Source: Mortierella alpina | Taxonomy: Eukaryota > Mortierellomycota > Mortierellomycetes > Mortierellales > Mortierellaceae | Assembly: GCA_029449245.1 (NCBI GenBank) | Contig: JANATF010000005.1 | Span: 2,604,001-2,668,000 of the forward strand | Reading direction: 5' to 3' | DNA: 64,000 bases | Shown here: positions 1-10,044 of the stretch, piece after piece | Numbering within the stretch: the stretch's first letter is position 1 | How the letters are laid out: the number at the start of each line of letters is the position of its first letter | Position numbers and translations under genes: made by a program | The notes under the pieces: model-generated | Seen by the model: the letters and a program-made list of their open reading frames with translations, nothing else | What the model was told of the DNA's origin: nothing | The model's database searches: none

Positions 1-1715
1 CGACGGCGTCCTGTAGAAGGACCTTTCGTAAATGAGTCAAGAGAAACAGCATGCGCACGTATCGGACGTCCTTGCCGGTAATCTTGATCCGCGTCTCAAC
101 TGGTCGGTTATCGTACATATTCTTGTCCAGCATCAAGTTTTCAGTCCACTGGAGCCAATCCGCAGGGCTTTCGGTCCGCTCGGCAAAGTCCTCGACAAAC
201 GGAAACAGCATCCTCTGAAGCGCAACAGGCGGAAGAATAGTACCCCGCGCGAGCCACAGTCGTTCCCCTGGGAGTGTGCAGCCAGCCATCTTGCTGGGAA
301 CGTCGTCAGAGATCCTGGACAGGTAATGAGTTGATACACGACCTTTACCCCAGCCGCCATGGTTTTCGATCGAAGCAATATCAGCACCAGCATCCTGGGC
401 ATGGCGAGAACCAGTGCCTCGTGCCACATGGGTTTTCTTCTTGGACACCACTCCCGCAGCGTTGAAGAGTGCTTTGACCGTCGCATAATGAGCACCAGAT
501 GAAAACCCCTTGAAGGCAAATCTTCCAAGCATTAGATAAAGCTTGAACCAATTCGGATCATCGAATGGAAGATCGCCAGGATCCTATCATAGATTTGAGA
601 AGATCATGATTAAGCAAGATTGCAGGGTGCCTCATAGTATCATAGTGAAGGTAATTACACATAGTATACATACCATCCACATCTCGAGCAAATAGAGCGC
701 AAGCGCGCCTACAGGACATATTTCTACGTCCTTGTTACGAACAACGACGCCATAATTCTCCTTGCCCTCGCGGTTCGTCTTCCCCTGCAGCATGGAGAGG
801 GTGACGCCCAGGGAGTAATGTCCATCTTGACTGTTGTGCCGAAACATGTAAGAGGATATATCACATAGCGTGGCCATCCTCATGTTCTCGCCGCGACACA
901 TCATGAAATGAAGCCAGCAGATGTCGAGCCGATCGCGTAGAGAATTCCGTTTACGCTGACCCTTCTTTCCGACCACCACGAAGCTCCGGACCCATGCTGC
1001 TCTCAAAAGCTGGCGAAGTGAAGCCGACGTGTTGCCTTGAACCAGACTTACGCTGCCAATGTCTTTAGCTGCCTTGACGCGGGAGAGTCGGTTCTCGTAG
1101 ACGTCCTTAACGACGGCTAGGCACTTGCGAGGGTTTGGGTACGACTGCAGCGTCATCGTAGGATAAGCCGGGTCGGCGCATTGTTGATTATAGAGGTTCA
1201 CGAGGCACTTGATATACATGTCGACTGTCTGACCTGAAGGAGGGACCAGTTTGATGGAGGCACCTCGCTTACTATTGCCACGATTGTCAGCGCGAACGCG
1301 TAGAGGCTCGATGCCTTTCTCCGGATCTGGATGTTCGGCAATGTTCTCCTCCATGTATCTTGAAGCTCGTTCCGGGATAACGCATGTATCGGGATAGTTG
1401 CGACGATTGCACCATGCCTTTGACGAGGAGCGAAATATGAAGATGCATGCCAAATACTTGTTTGAGTGAAGGCGTACAAACGAAAGCTCTCAAACCTACC
1501 ACCCAGTGGCGCTCATAGCGAAGGTATTGGTTGATGGTGCTGGATGATAGCGTGGTTTGACGCGCCTCACTGCTTCTTTGTAAGATGGCGGCCTCCGCCA
1601 TCTTGTTCGCGATATCGAGTTCTCGTTGAGCTTCCATTTGAGCTTTATATTCAGCCAGTCGAGGAAGGGATGGAGGTTCCATGAGCGAGGACCCTGAGGA
1701 ACTAGACATGCGCAT
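1..1715 (-). CDS. Crypton/Ndc10-type tyrosine recombinase, 3' end cut by window edge
   Basis: Probable site-specific DNA recombinase of a Crypton mobile element. Exons on the minus strand are 1715-1500, 1417-674 and 583 to beyond 1; both introns (82 and 90 bases) are GT-AG and phase 0, and joining them gives one continuous frame. The catalytic set of tyrosine recombinases is visible: Arg in GENMRMATL (codon 880-878), an HxxR box HVAR (codons 430-419) and the nucleophile Tyr in STHYLS (codon 325-323), after a GGWG turn. A segment LQGKTNREGKENYGVVVRN followed by GALALYLLEMW matches the Ndc10/GCR1-like fold found in fungal Cryptons. No stop or frameshift interrupts the visible domain, so it may be active. 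The start is uncertain: the frame is open a little upstream of the Met at 1715 and meets a stop just before a possible CAG acceptor near 1775, so a further 5' exon is possible. It is head to head with the Fanzor gene, 423 bases away. Confidence 0.85.
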
Positions 1716-2138
1716 AGCCTCCTTCTGCGCCCTGAATTCTTGTAGCGTTGGAAGACTAGCAGTCGCAGGTGCCCTGGAGAGTAGTTGTTACCAAAAGCAT
1801 CTTGTCGCTTTCTGCTTTCCAAGTGCTTTCCTCCAAATAAAACACTTACTGGGAGCTCTCAGCGACAACTTCTTTGCCTTTAGGAGCTCGTGAGGAGTTC
1901 GCACGCGTGGCTCCAGGCATTTGGAGCGAAATGGCAGCGAATGAGAAAGTGGATGGGCGAAGGTAATGGTGATGAGCGTTGGCCGAAAGCCATGTTTTGG
2001 TGATGCCACATACCGCCATATAGCCCCATGATTGAACGACACAGATCAGGCATTGAGGCATTGATAAAAAAAAATAGGCGTTGCTTCATTTGATTGTTCT
2101 TTCGTCCTTCCTTCCTTGAACATAGCTTTACCTACAAC
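1716..2138. other. shared intergenic region between recombinase and Fanzor
   Basis: This 423-base gap separates the two divergent starts and must hold the promoters of both genes, or a bidirectional one. I see an A-rich run near 2065-2077 but no clear TATA box. Short open frames here have no recognisable content. Confidence 0.5.
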
Positions 2139-5100
2139 ATGCATCGCAACGAACCTGCGCCTAAACGACAAAGGATTGAGCTGCACTCATCCGCCTCCTC
2201 CTCCGCCTCCTCCTCCGCCTCCTCCTCCTCCTCCTCCTCCTCTCTTGCTCTTGCACCTTCGGTCCCTCAGCAACCTCGCGCGCCCATACACCCCTCCCTC
2301 GCTGATACAAAACGAGACATCGGACCCCTTCCGCCGTATGTCGTGCAGCGGTTCAACTGCAACGAGGATATAGTAAAGGATGCACAAGGAGTGCCGGCTG
2401 AGTGTGGGTTTTCAGAGATATGCACAAACGGCTTTTTGACTCTGTATAACAAGTCCTTTAACGAGAGTTGCAAGATAACCAAGGAGACGCTCATTCAGCT
2501 TGGACTTGTTGGGTATGTTGGACCACCACCGACAGATTGCAAGAGCTCTGTTCATTTTGCCCACAGGATCCTCCAGGAGTTGGAATGCGGTGCCAAGCCC
2601 ATCGCGACCACTGCAGGAGCCGCGATACCCTGGCAGTCCCCGCTATTTTGGCTCGCACTGGCCAACCTGTGCTCTGTGAATATCATCATGTTTTCTACGG
2701 CCGCATTCCCTATGAGGTTCAGGGTCTCCAATCAGGCACCCACGGTGGCCTTCCTACATGTTCGAAACTCCTTCAGTCAATGCTCCCTGCTCGTACCTTT
2801 GACCTCCACCAGGACAGATCCGCTGCATCAAGACATCATGGACACGAGCCATCCTGCGGACCATCGTGTCCCTTTGGCCATGTACCGACAAACAGCGAGA
2901 GGCAAAGCAAAAAGGCGAGATACAAGGGTCGTAACGAAGGACAGAGCGAAGGATGCAGTCGAAAAAGCCTGGTAAGGACGTGTTTTCAAGCTCAAGTCTA
3001 ACCAAGTCTAACCTATTAGATTTTGAATATTACTTTTCATTAACTTTTGGCTCTTCGCTTACCTCAAATACAGCGTTATGTTGCTCCAGAATTGGGCCAG
3101 CGAACGTATAGGTGCGGCGATGAAGAAACACTCAGCCCTTACGCAGCTTAAGGACAACCTCAAGAGAGAAGAAGGGGTGTACAAGAAAATGGCGCGTAAG
3201 GTGCGCATGCGAGCCCCGGATGGCTTATACGACCTTGCACTCGAGTTATTGAGGGAGGAATATCAGCTGTCGGCAGCATTGCTGGATAAAAGGAGACTCA
3301 ACAACCTCTTCAGTAATGGAAATGGTGAAATGCTGTCAATATGGACCAGCACCATCACTGAAGAAAAGGTGGACTCCTGCTGGAATGATGCGATGGAACA
3401 ACAACGAGAGGCCGACGGCTCCGGAGCGGATATCGCCACTGAGGAAGAAGAGGATGAGGCCCATAGGACATGCACGGCACCCCTCAAGAAGGTCATTCGA
3501 CAAGACATGCCTGGTGAACAAAAGGGCATCGTGAAACGATTGCTTCTCGAACAGCAGGAGAGTCTCACGGATTCGCTGGCGGACCTGAGCGCCTATGCAC
3601 AAGGTGTGCTATTGAGGGTAGGTTTACATTATGTTTTGGTGTCTCCCTCATAGTAGTACAGAACATATTTTAACATATCTCATGTAGGTAATAGCAGGGG
3701 ACGCTTGTGCGATGGTTGGCCTCCCTGCCCCAACCTCAACCACCCTGGCCGTCCGAAGTCTATTGCCACCCGGACATGCAGTGATCGAGGATGTTGTACA
3801 CGTCGCACCCGTTACTCCTGAATTACAAAAAGTCCTTGTTCGACCCAGCAGCCCAGAAGAAAGGCAGTTAAAAGATTTGTTCAGCAGCCACCACCTGCAA
3901 CACATGGCTCATCGCGCCAACGGCACTCAGCGGGAGGCCACCAAAGACCAGTACAAGGTCTGGACGGAGTTGTCTGAAGGCGTAGTTATGGAACCACCGC
4001 CGAATCTTGTATCGCCAAGGACAAGCGGCGACTGTCAAAGTGCAGCATGGAAGGAATTGGAAACAGCACAAAAAAACATCTGGAAAGGGGATACATACAA
4101 CAAGTCACTCCAGTACCTGGTACTTGCACTACTGCGACGCCACCTAGCCCCTTGTCGCCAAGATAAACTCCAGCTGGCTAAGGCAAAGAGGAGCGAAAAG
4201 CGCAAACAGCAGGCATCCCAGGCCCAGGGCACCCAACGACGAGCCAAGTACAAGAGCTGGAAAACTCACCTAGTATCGCTGGCAAATCAAGCTTGTCGGC
4301 TTCTGGGCGCAGCAGACAGCCGGACGATAGCAAAAGGAATCGCTATACTGGAGTCGCTCGAGCGGCATTGGACGAACCGACCTCAGGACAACGACGTCCC
4401 GAACAAAAGGACTTTATTTGAGTTAATCGACAATGGCGAGGTGAGATGCGGAACCGAGGAGGTGCAGGAAGACCTGGAACAGGAGGCGTTTTTGGACCTT
4501 GACTACGACGGTGGACCGGATGACGATGAAGTTCGAGCTGGAGTCGAATCTCGCCAGAGCAAGAAACAGGGTAAGAGTCCAAGTGCCGTCCTCTTTTTTG
4601 TAACTCTTACTCTCTTAACACACTCCTCGATCCTCATTGTTTAGCTGTAATGACGGAAGCATCAGGAAAACGAATCAAGTCGCTCGCCGCACTTCTTACA
4701 AGAATACTCGAATCGCCTGATGTCCCGCCCCGTATCGAGGAGTGCCACGTCCACGAGCTGGCATTTTCAGGGACAAACCTGACCGGGCAGGAGGTGACGG
4801 CCATACTGCACATCGCAAATGCCCTGACTCCGTATGTCCCCAAGAAATGGCACAACAGTAAGGGACGACTTGTGAAGTGCTTCGGCCACGCTGCGTTGAA
4901 AGCACCCTTGGTGATGATTGCCAACGTGACCCTCAAGGCGCTCGGGCATCAGGAGTTTTGTCGGTCACTTGCCCCACAGCCCTCCATTGGCGAACTGAGG
5001 TCCGTGCGACTGAGTCCACTGTCAATAATGGAGATGCTTTGTGCGTCGGACCCAGGGTCTTTTGACGTCCTCTGCGGCCTCACTGGCAACCCCATCAATA

Positions 5101-7229
5101 GTCATCACCAGATTGCAGCTTGCGAGGAGAACCCCGACAGGCTCATCGGCGCGTTTTTTGACCTGGCCTACATCGAGACCTTTAGCCGAAGTCATGGGAT
5201 ATCGTTTTGCAACAGGTATTACATGCGGACAGTTCATGGAAAAAGAGTGATGCTTGTTTGTTAGAGTAATGACTGATACAGCCGTTTGACCTTTTTCCGC
5301 TAGAATGACATTTGTGGATCTTGAGACCATTCGTTTGCACGGAGTCAGTATCAAAGGCGACAGAGGCCGGGACCTGACCAAAAAGAATGGGAGCAAGGAC
5401 CAGAACGAATCTGCAATCAGCAAATGGGAAACTGCTGCCACGGAACTGGGCTACACACATGGACAGGCCAAGAACGAGGCGGAAAAGTGCTCTCAGGAGC
5501 TTGAAACTCTACAGGAGGCGATTGACGAGCGACAAAACATCTACAACAACTTGCATAGGAAACAAGTCTTCGCCAAGCGGCAACTACAGAGCACCATTCG
5601 CGCCCACTCCGACCACGAATCAATTGCTACGATGCGTGCAGTATTCCATGAAGCAAGAACAGCAGCAAATGAAGCCATGCTCAAGCTCATCCCAGTACAG
5701 CGCAAGAAGCAGGAGCTCCGGGACAAGCGATACGAGTGGAATAAGATTGCTGAGGCATCATCATCTGCTGCTGCACAATCATCGCCACCATCATCAACAG
5801 CTCCGGCGAGAACTGTGCGACCCACTTGGGAGTCGGCTGGAGCGCTTGCACCAACCCCTACGATCGACATGACAGCCATAAAGGAAGCACTTGTCTTGGA
5901 CCCAGCCCGCAAGATCGCAATCACAGGTGGAGACCCAGGCTTAGTGGTGCAACTTACAACTATTCACACGACGCTTGACCAGCTCCTGGCACATGCGAAT
6001 TACTACGAGTGTCTAAGTATGCTTTTATTATGTGCCCGAGATCTTGCTGGCATGTTTATACAACCGCCCCAACCTCGCCGCTGACAGCTGTACTATAAAC
6101 CATTTTCAATTCTGTAGGTCGCCCAGAGTCCCATCAAGAGCAGCCCCTGGAGCAGCCCCAGGAGCCCCCCCCTCCTATTCCTCCTATACCCAAGGCTGAA
6201 AAATTGCGAACGCAGAGAATCAACTTCATTGCTCACACTACCAAACTTGCGGCCACTCGCCACCGCAGAGTACGGCGACATTTGGATGTGAGTCAGGCAT
6301 ATGAACGAGCGAGCGCTGCATCAGCGTCCCTTAAAAATGCCACGTCTCTTACCGCATTGCGCGATGCTCATAACAATCGCAAAAAGGACCGCAGCACAAT
6401 ACGATCATTTGAGAACAGCCGCAATAGGATACGTGCCAGGCACACCCTCCGTTTGCGAAACCCCCGGGCAATACAGCGAGTATCCATAGAGCAGAAAGAG
6501 CGTGCGCGGCGAGCAATCCAATCAGGTAAGATCTCACCGACACCTCTAATTTCTGCGATCACGTTGACGCCTTTCAAGCATCTAGCTAACTTTCTGTTCT
6601 ATACTTTAGACCCGGACTCAGCGATCGACCAGAGGGATGGATTTTGCTCACGCTGTCAGAAGCACCACACCCACAACCATGACATAGGAGCACGATTTGA
6701 GCACACCCAGGAGTGCACCGCCGGCCCGCGCAAGATCCAAGTTATTAATTTTATGGGCAACGCAGGCACCTGCGTTGGGAGTAGGATTAAAGGCCACCCG
6801 AAGCGCGGTGGGATGAAGATCCCCAGGGAACTAGCAAAGTCTACAGTGACGGCGATGCAAGACGAATTCAGGACAAGCAAAACATGTCTCCGCTGCTTCC
6901 ACGAATTGAAGCATCCATCATCAAGGAGGGTCTTGGACAAGATTGTGCGGACAGTGAAAGTGAACGGATCAGTCATATGTTTGAATCCCGTTTGTCCTGC
7001 TGTCCGCGCTGGTCAAGCCATAGTGAGTCGCGACGGCAACGCGGCCACCGCAATCGCCTTTGTGGGTGTTTGCACCTCGCTCTCCGATCCCGCAGTGGCA
7101 CCCCGCCCCTTCGTGCGAAGCACCATCCCCACCACCACTGCGCCATCCCCATCACCACTGACACCAGATCACCCAAGACTGGATCAAATCAACCCAGGCC
7201 GTGGCGGGAGCCACACACCCTGGGACTAG
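2139..7229 (+). CDS. Fanzor: eukaryotic TnpB-family RNA-guided RuvC nuclease
   Basis: Predicted OMEGA-type nuclease that uses a guide RNA to cut DNA; it would act in the nucleus. Seven exons: 2139-2971, 3074-3617, 3688-4570, 4645-5215, 5304-6016, 6118-6525, 6610-7229. All junctions are GT-AG with matching phases and the sum is 1523 codons plus stop. RuvC-I is GGDPGLVVQL (D1154). RuvC-II has GNAG (G1367) in place of the usual Glu, with a Glu 36 residues later in DEFRTSKTC (E1403). RuvC-III is SRDGNAATAI (D1459). Four cysteines (C1410, C1413, C1441, C1446) form the zinc ribbon between RuvC-II and III. Residues 1-10 contain a basic KRQR, then a poly-Ser run; residues 980-1100 look coiled-coil. 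About 940 residues precede the RuvC part and resemble nothing I recognise. The protein is much longer than bacterial TnpB (about 400 residues). I took the Met at 2139; the frame is open upstream to 2094. Confidence 0.86.
2199..2242 (+). repeat. TCC/GCC trinucleotide repeat encoding poly-Ser/Ala
   Basis: An imperfect CTC/CCG-type microsatellite inside exon 1 of the Fanzor gene encodes a Ser-rich stretch with scattered Ala. It may vary in length between strains. Confidence 0.8.
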
Positions 7230-8348
7230 GCGCCACGCCCAGAACGGTAAGCAGGATAAACTTTATTTTGATAGTCAAACTGCTCTCTACTGTACTGACC
7301 ACGTTATTTTTTTTTGATTCCTCAAATACTAGCACAGTAGTATGGGTACATGTACATTTGCGGCTCCCGACTTTTTTGTGGGCAACACTGAGATGGACCA
7401 GGTACAGTACATATCGAGTAAAGCATTGCCCTGATCCACACTCGTAAGAACTTGTTTCAAATACGTAGTTCATCTGGTTTGCTTTCCTGTGTTGAGGAGA
7501 CCAAGAGATAAACCATGATTGTACGCCCAAGAGTGCGGTGTAGCAACAAAGATGCATTATCAATCAGAGCCCTGTATCGTCCACACCCTTCCACGGCATA
7601 GTCTAGTACAAGTACATGGACTGAGACTGGCGCCTCCCGGCGAGGGATGGAAGAGAGGCCACGGCTGTAAAAATAGGCCACGGAAGAGAGAGCAGAGCGT
7701 CTTTGCAACCTTGGTTGTTATCAACCCCCAATCAGTGGTTGCGCTGCCGTGGATGTTCCCACCTGCCCCTGCCTGTTGTTTTCCTCCCTCCCGCACGCGA
7801 CGCTCATTTACTTTTATCTCGGTCTCATCACAACCACAACGACCGCCAATCAGACTTATCGCGACCAATCATACACCCACAAGGCATGCAACTCACCGCC
7901 CAAAGAGAAAACAAACTGCTCTCCCACCGAGCAAAAGGAAGCTGGACACAGGTACCTACCCCTGTTGGTTTAATGATCTTGGGTCAAAGGCCATTCAGTC
8001 GGCCATTCTCTCTCTCCCTCCCTCTCTCTCTTCTCTTTCTCTGTCTCTCGCATGTTGTGTTTTGTTCTTCCCCCCCCCCCACACGACTCGGACGATAGAC
8101 TATCCTTGTGTATATAACCAACCTGCCGTTGTCGCCACTCGCCCCACCTTTCTTCCTTCCTCCCCCACTGCCTGAGCAACCACTTCTCTGCGTCTTTGTG
8201 CTGCCGTGCTTTCATCTCAAGCACCCTACAACCGTTGCTCTTTAGACTCTCACGCCTCACGCCTCACCCTCCCTCTGCCATCACCCCTCCCCCTCACCAT
8301 CACTCCTCCTTTTACCTTCTCATCCACAGATATTGAACAAAAAAGAAC
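7230..8348. other. Fanzor 3' flank and promoter region of the bHLH gene
   Basis: No protein gene is recognised in these 1119 bases. The first part (7230-7700) is where a Fanzor guide RNA and the right end of the mobile element would be expected. It holds GTACATGTAC-type palindromes near 7347 and 7400, a donor-like GTAAGC shortly after the stop, and the octamer GGCCACGG twice (7657 and 7676). The second part is promoter-like: a CT-rich tract at about 7995-8060, a run of about ten C near 8070-8080, and a TATATAA motif near 8110, some 235 bases before the bHLH start. Confidence 0.5.
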
Positions 8349-9548
8349 ATGACAGCCGCAAACACTCCCTCACCACCACCCCAACAGTCCAAGAACGTAT
8401 TTCGCCTTCATGGCGTCAATGTGTTGAACAGGAAAAATGTCGATTCAATAGCACGCCTGACAGCGCTGGAGAGACGCCGTGCGACTCATATCCTGGATGA
8501 GCGTCAGAGGCGTGATACCATGAACCAGCTGCTGACCGAGCTTGCCAGTTTGGTTCAAGAATCGGCTACACAAGCTACCACCATCTCCACCACCGCCACG
8601 ACTCCACCAGCACCTGCACCCACAACGACAACTCTGAACGCGGACGGAACAGACAAATGGCCGGCCAGACCTCCTGTGAAATCAAACTCCATCACAACGC
8701 TGCGTAACGCTATTGCAGAAATTCGTCGACTTCAGGCCTGTGTAGGCCTCCAGGTCATAAGTAGTAGTCATAGTGACAGTAGTAGTAGCGGTAGTAGTAG
8801 CAATCACCTCGTTTCCTCCTCCTCCTCCTCCTCCTCATCATTATCATCATCCTCATTCACAAAAGCCCCTCGGTCCCCATCACGGTCTCAGCGATCGTCT
8901 TGCTCGCGCTCAACCTCCCCGGTTTCATTTCCAGAACAACATGCCTCCTCTTCCTCCTCTTCCTCGTCGTCGTTATCAACACTGGCTGCGCTGGCCACTC
9001 GACACCGAAATAGTCTCGGTGACCTGGGTGATGGTAGTCAGAATTCTGGCGAGTCTTGTAGCAGCCCTTCACCCATGTCCTCTCCAAAGCTGCAGCAGGC
9101 GTCGTCGTCGTCCTATTCTCTGTGCGCCTTGTCTGCTGCCCAAGAAGGATGTTCATCATTAATGCGAGATCCAGCCAGGAATCAATTGCACTCGCCTCCG
9201 TTATCACCCTCCAGTCCCTTGACGACCTCTCCGTATCATTTCTTGGGTGCTGGAGGACCCTTTCCGCCGATGGGATCTTTGGATCTGAGCCATCATAGTG
9301 GCCTGCAACAGCAACAACTGCAGCAACAACAACAACTGCAGCAACAACAACAACTGCAGCAGCCGTACCTACCACCGCTGGCATCGGTTGTGTCGCCCAT
9401 GTCGTCCATGACCTTTCTGTCTCAGCAGGAGAGGGAGGAGGAAGAGTATCGGAGTCTATCCAAGGCAGAGTACGCCTCAAGCACTCTTGGGCAGTTTGAG
9501 TACCGGCCAGGTCCACCTTGGGGTGGCGACTCCTCCTGCTCCTCGTAG
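8349..9548 (+). CDS. bHLH transcription factor with long loop and Ser/Gln-rich tail
   Basis: Single-exon gene for a 399-residue DNA-binding regulator. The basic region and helix 1 are residues 41-70, with His47, Glu51 and Arg55 at the spacing H-x3-E-x3-R that in bHLH proteins contacts the E-box CACGTG. Helix 2 (ITTLRNAIAEIRRLQACVGL) is residues 114-133. The loop between them is about 40 residues and rich in Thr, Ala and Pro, far longer than the usual 5-15. The C-terminal two thirds is low complexity: Ser runs (about 140-220) and Gln/Leu repeats (about 318-340). No leucine zipper follows helix 2. Family membership is clear from the basic and helix residues; targets are unknown. A TATA motif and a pyrimidine tract lie upstream. 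Confidence 0.82.
   Translation: MTAANTPSPPPQQSKNVFRLHGVNVLNRKNVDSIARLTALERRRATHILDERQRRDTMNQLLTELASLVQESATQATTISTTATTPPAPAPTTTTLNADGTDKWPARPPVKSNSITTLRNAIAEIRRLQACVGLQVISSSHSDSSSSGSSSNHLVSSSSSSSSSLSSSSFTKAPRSPSRSQRSSCSRSTSPVSFPEQHASSSSSSSSSLSTLAALATRHRNSLGDLGDGSQNSGESCSSPSPMSSPKLQQASSSSYSLCALSAAQEGCSSLMRDPARNQLHSPPLSPSSPLTTSPYHFLGAGGPFPPMGSLDLSHHSGLQQQQLQQQQQLQQQQQLQQPYLPPLASVVSPMSSMTFLSQQEREEEEYRSLSKAEYASSTLGQFEYRPGPPWGGDSSCSS
9303..9361 (+). repeat. CAG/CAA repeat coding for Gln-Leu repeats
   Basis: A tandem unit of CAGCAACAACAACTG is repeated within the bHLH gene and codes for Gln runs broken by Leu. Confidence 0.8.
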
Positions 9549-10044
9549 AAAATTGTACCAAAAAAATATAATTTATGGACAAGAATTGAGAGAATGCTTT
9601 GCATGGCGTTCTCTGGAGCATCCCATTATGACATTCGAAGCGGGCATTGAGTGGATCCATTCAGAGACGAGGAGGTGGCCATGAAAAGTGGACAGTGACT
9701 TGTGAACAAGGGTGGATGGGTGGTGTAATGGACCAACGAATTGCGTAGAAGCGAAATGCGTTCGGAAAAAAAAACAGGTGTCAAGTTCTCACTTCACCCT
9801 TTTCCATCGACAATGCACAACTCTCGTCCCTCGAATTTTTCAGAGCTGGTGCCTACGAATGCATATTCTATTGCAAACAACCTGAGCAAGACGCGTAGAT
9901 TTCCTTTTTATGTCAGGAGACGCGACTTTGCAAATGTCCATCACGGACGTGGGCGCGGCGGGATGTGTGGACCCCCCAAAAAAAAGGGTTAAAAAATTCT
10001 AGCTGAAGAAACATTATGCGGGTCTAGGAACTACATTATTACTC
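9549..10044. other. intergenic region, convergent gene ends
   Basis: This 496-base region lies between the ends of the bHLH gene (plus) and membrane protein A (minus). An AAAAAATATAATTT stretch just after 9550 could serve polyadenylation. I see no gene in it. Confidence 0.5.

Noticed and set aside
133-528. Open frame of 131 codons on the minus strand
   Set aside because: It is out of frame with the recombinase; the neighbouring frame gives the HVAR and HYLS motifs and continues through the splice junctions.
2468-3001. Open frame of 177 codons inside Fanzor exon 1
   Set aside because: The frame starting at 2139 runs through the same stretch and joins in phase to exon 2, whereas this one has a Cys/His-rich, unlikely composition and no joining exon.
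8857-9660. Open frame of 267 codons on the minus strand
   Set aside because: It mirrors the trinucleotide-rich bHLH coding sequence and has only low-complexity Val/Ala runs.
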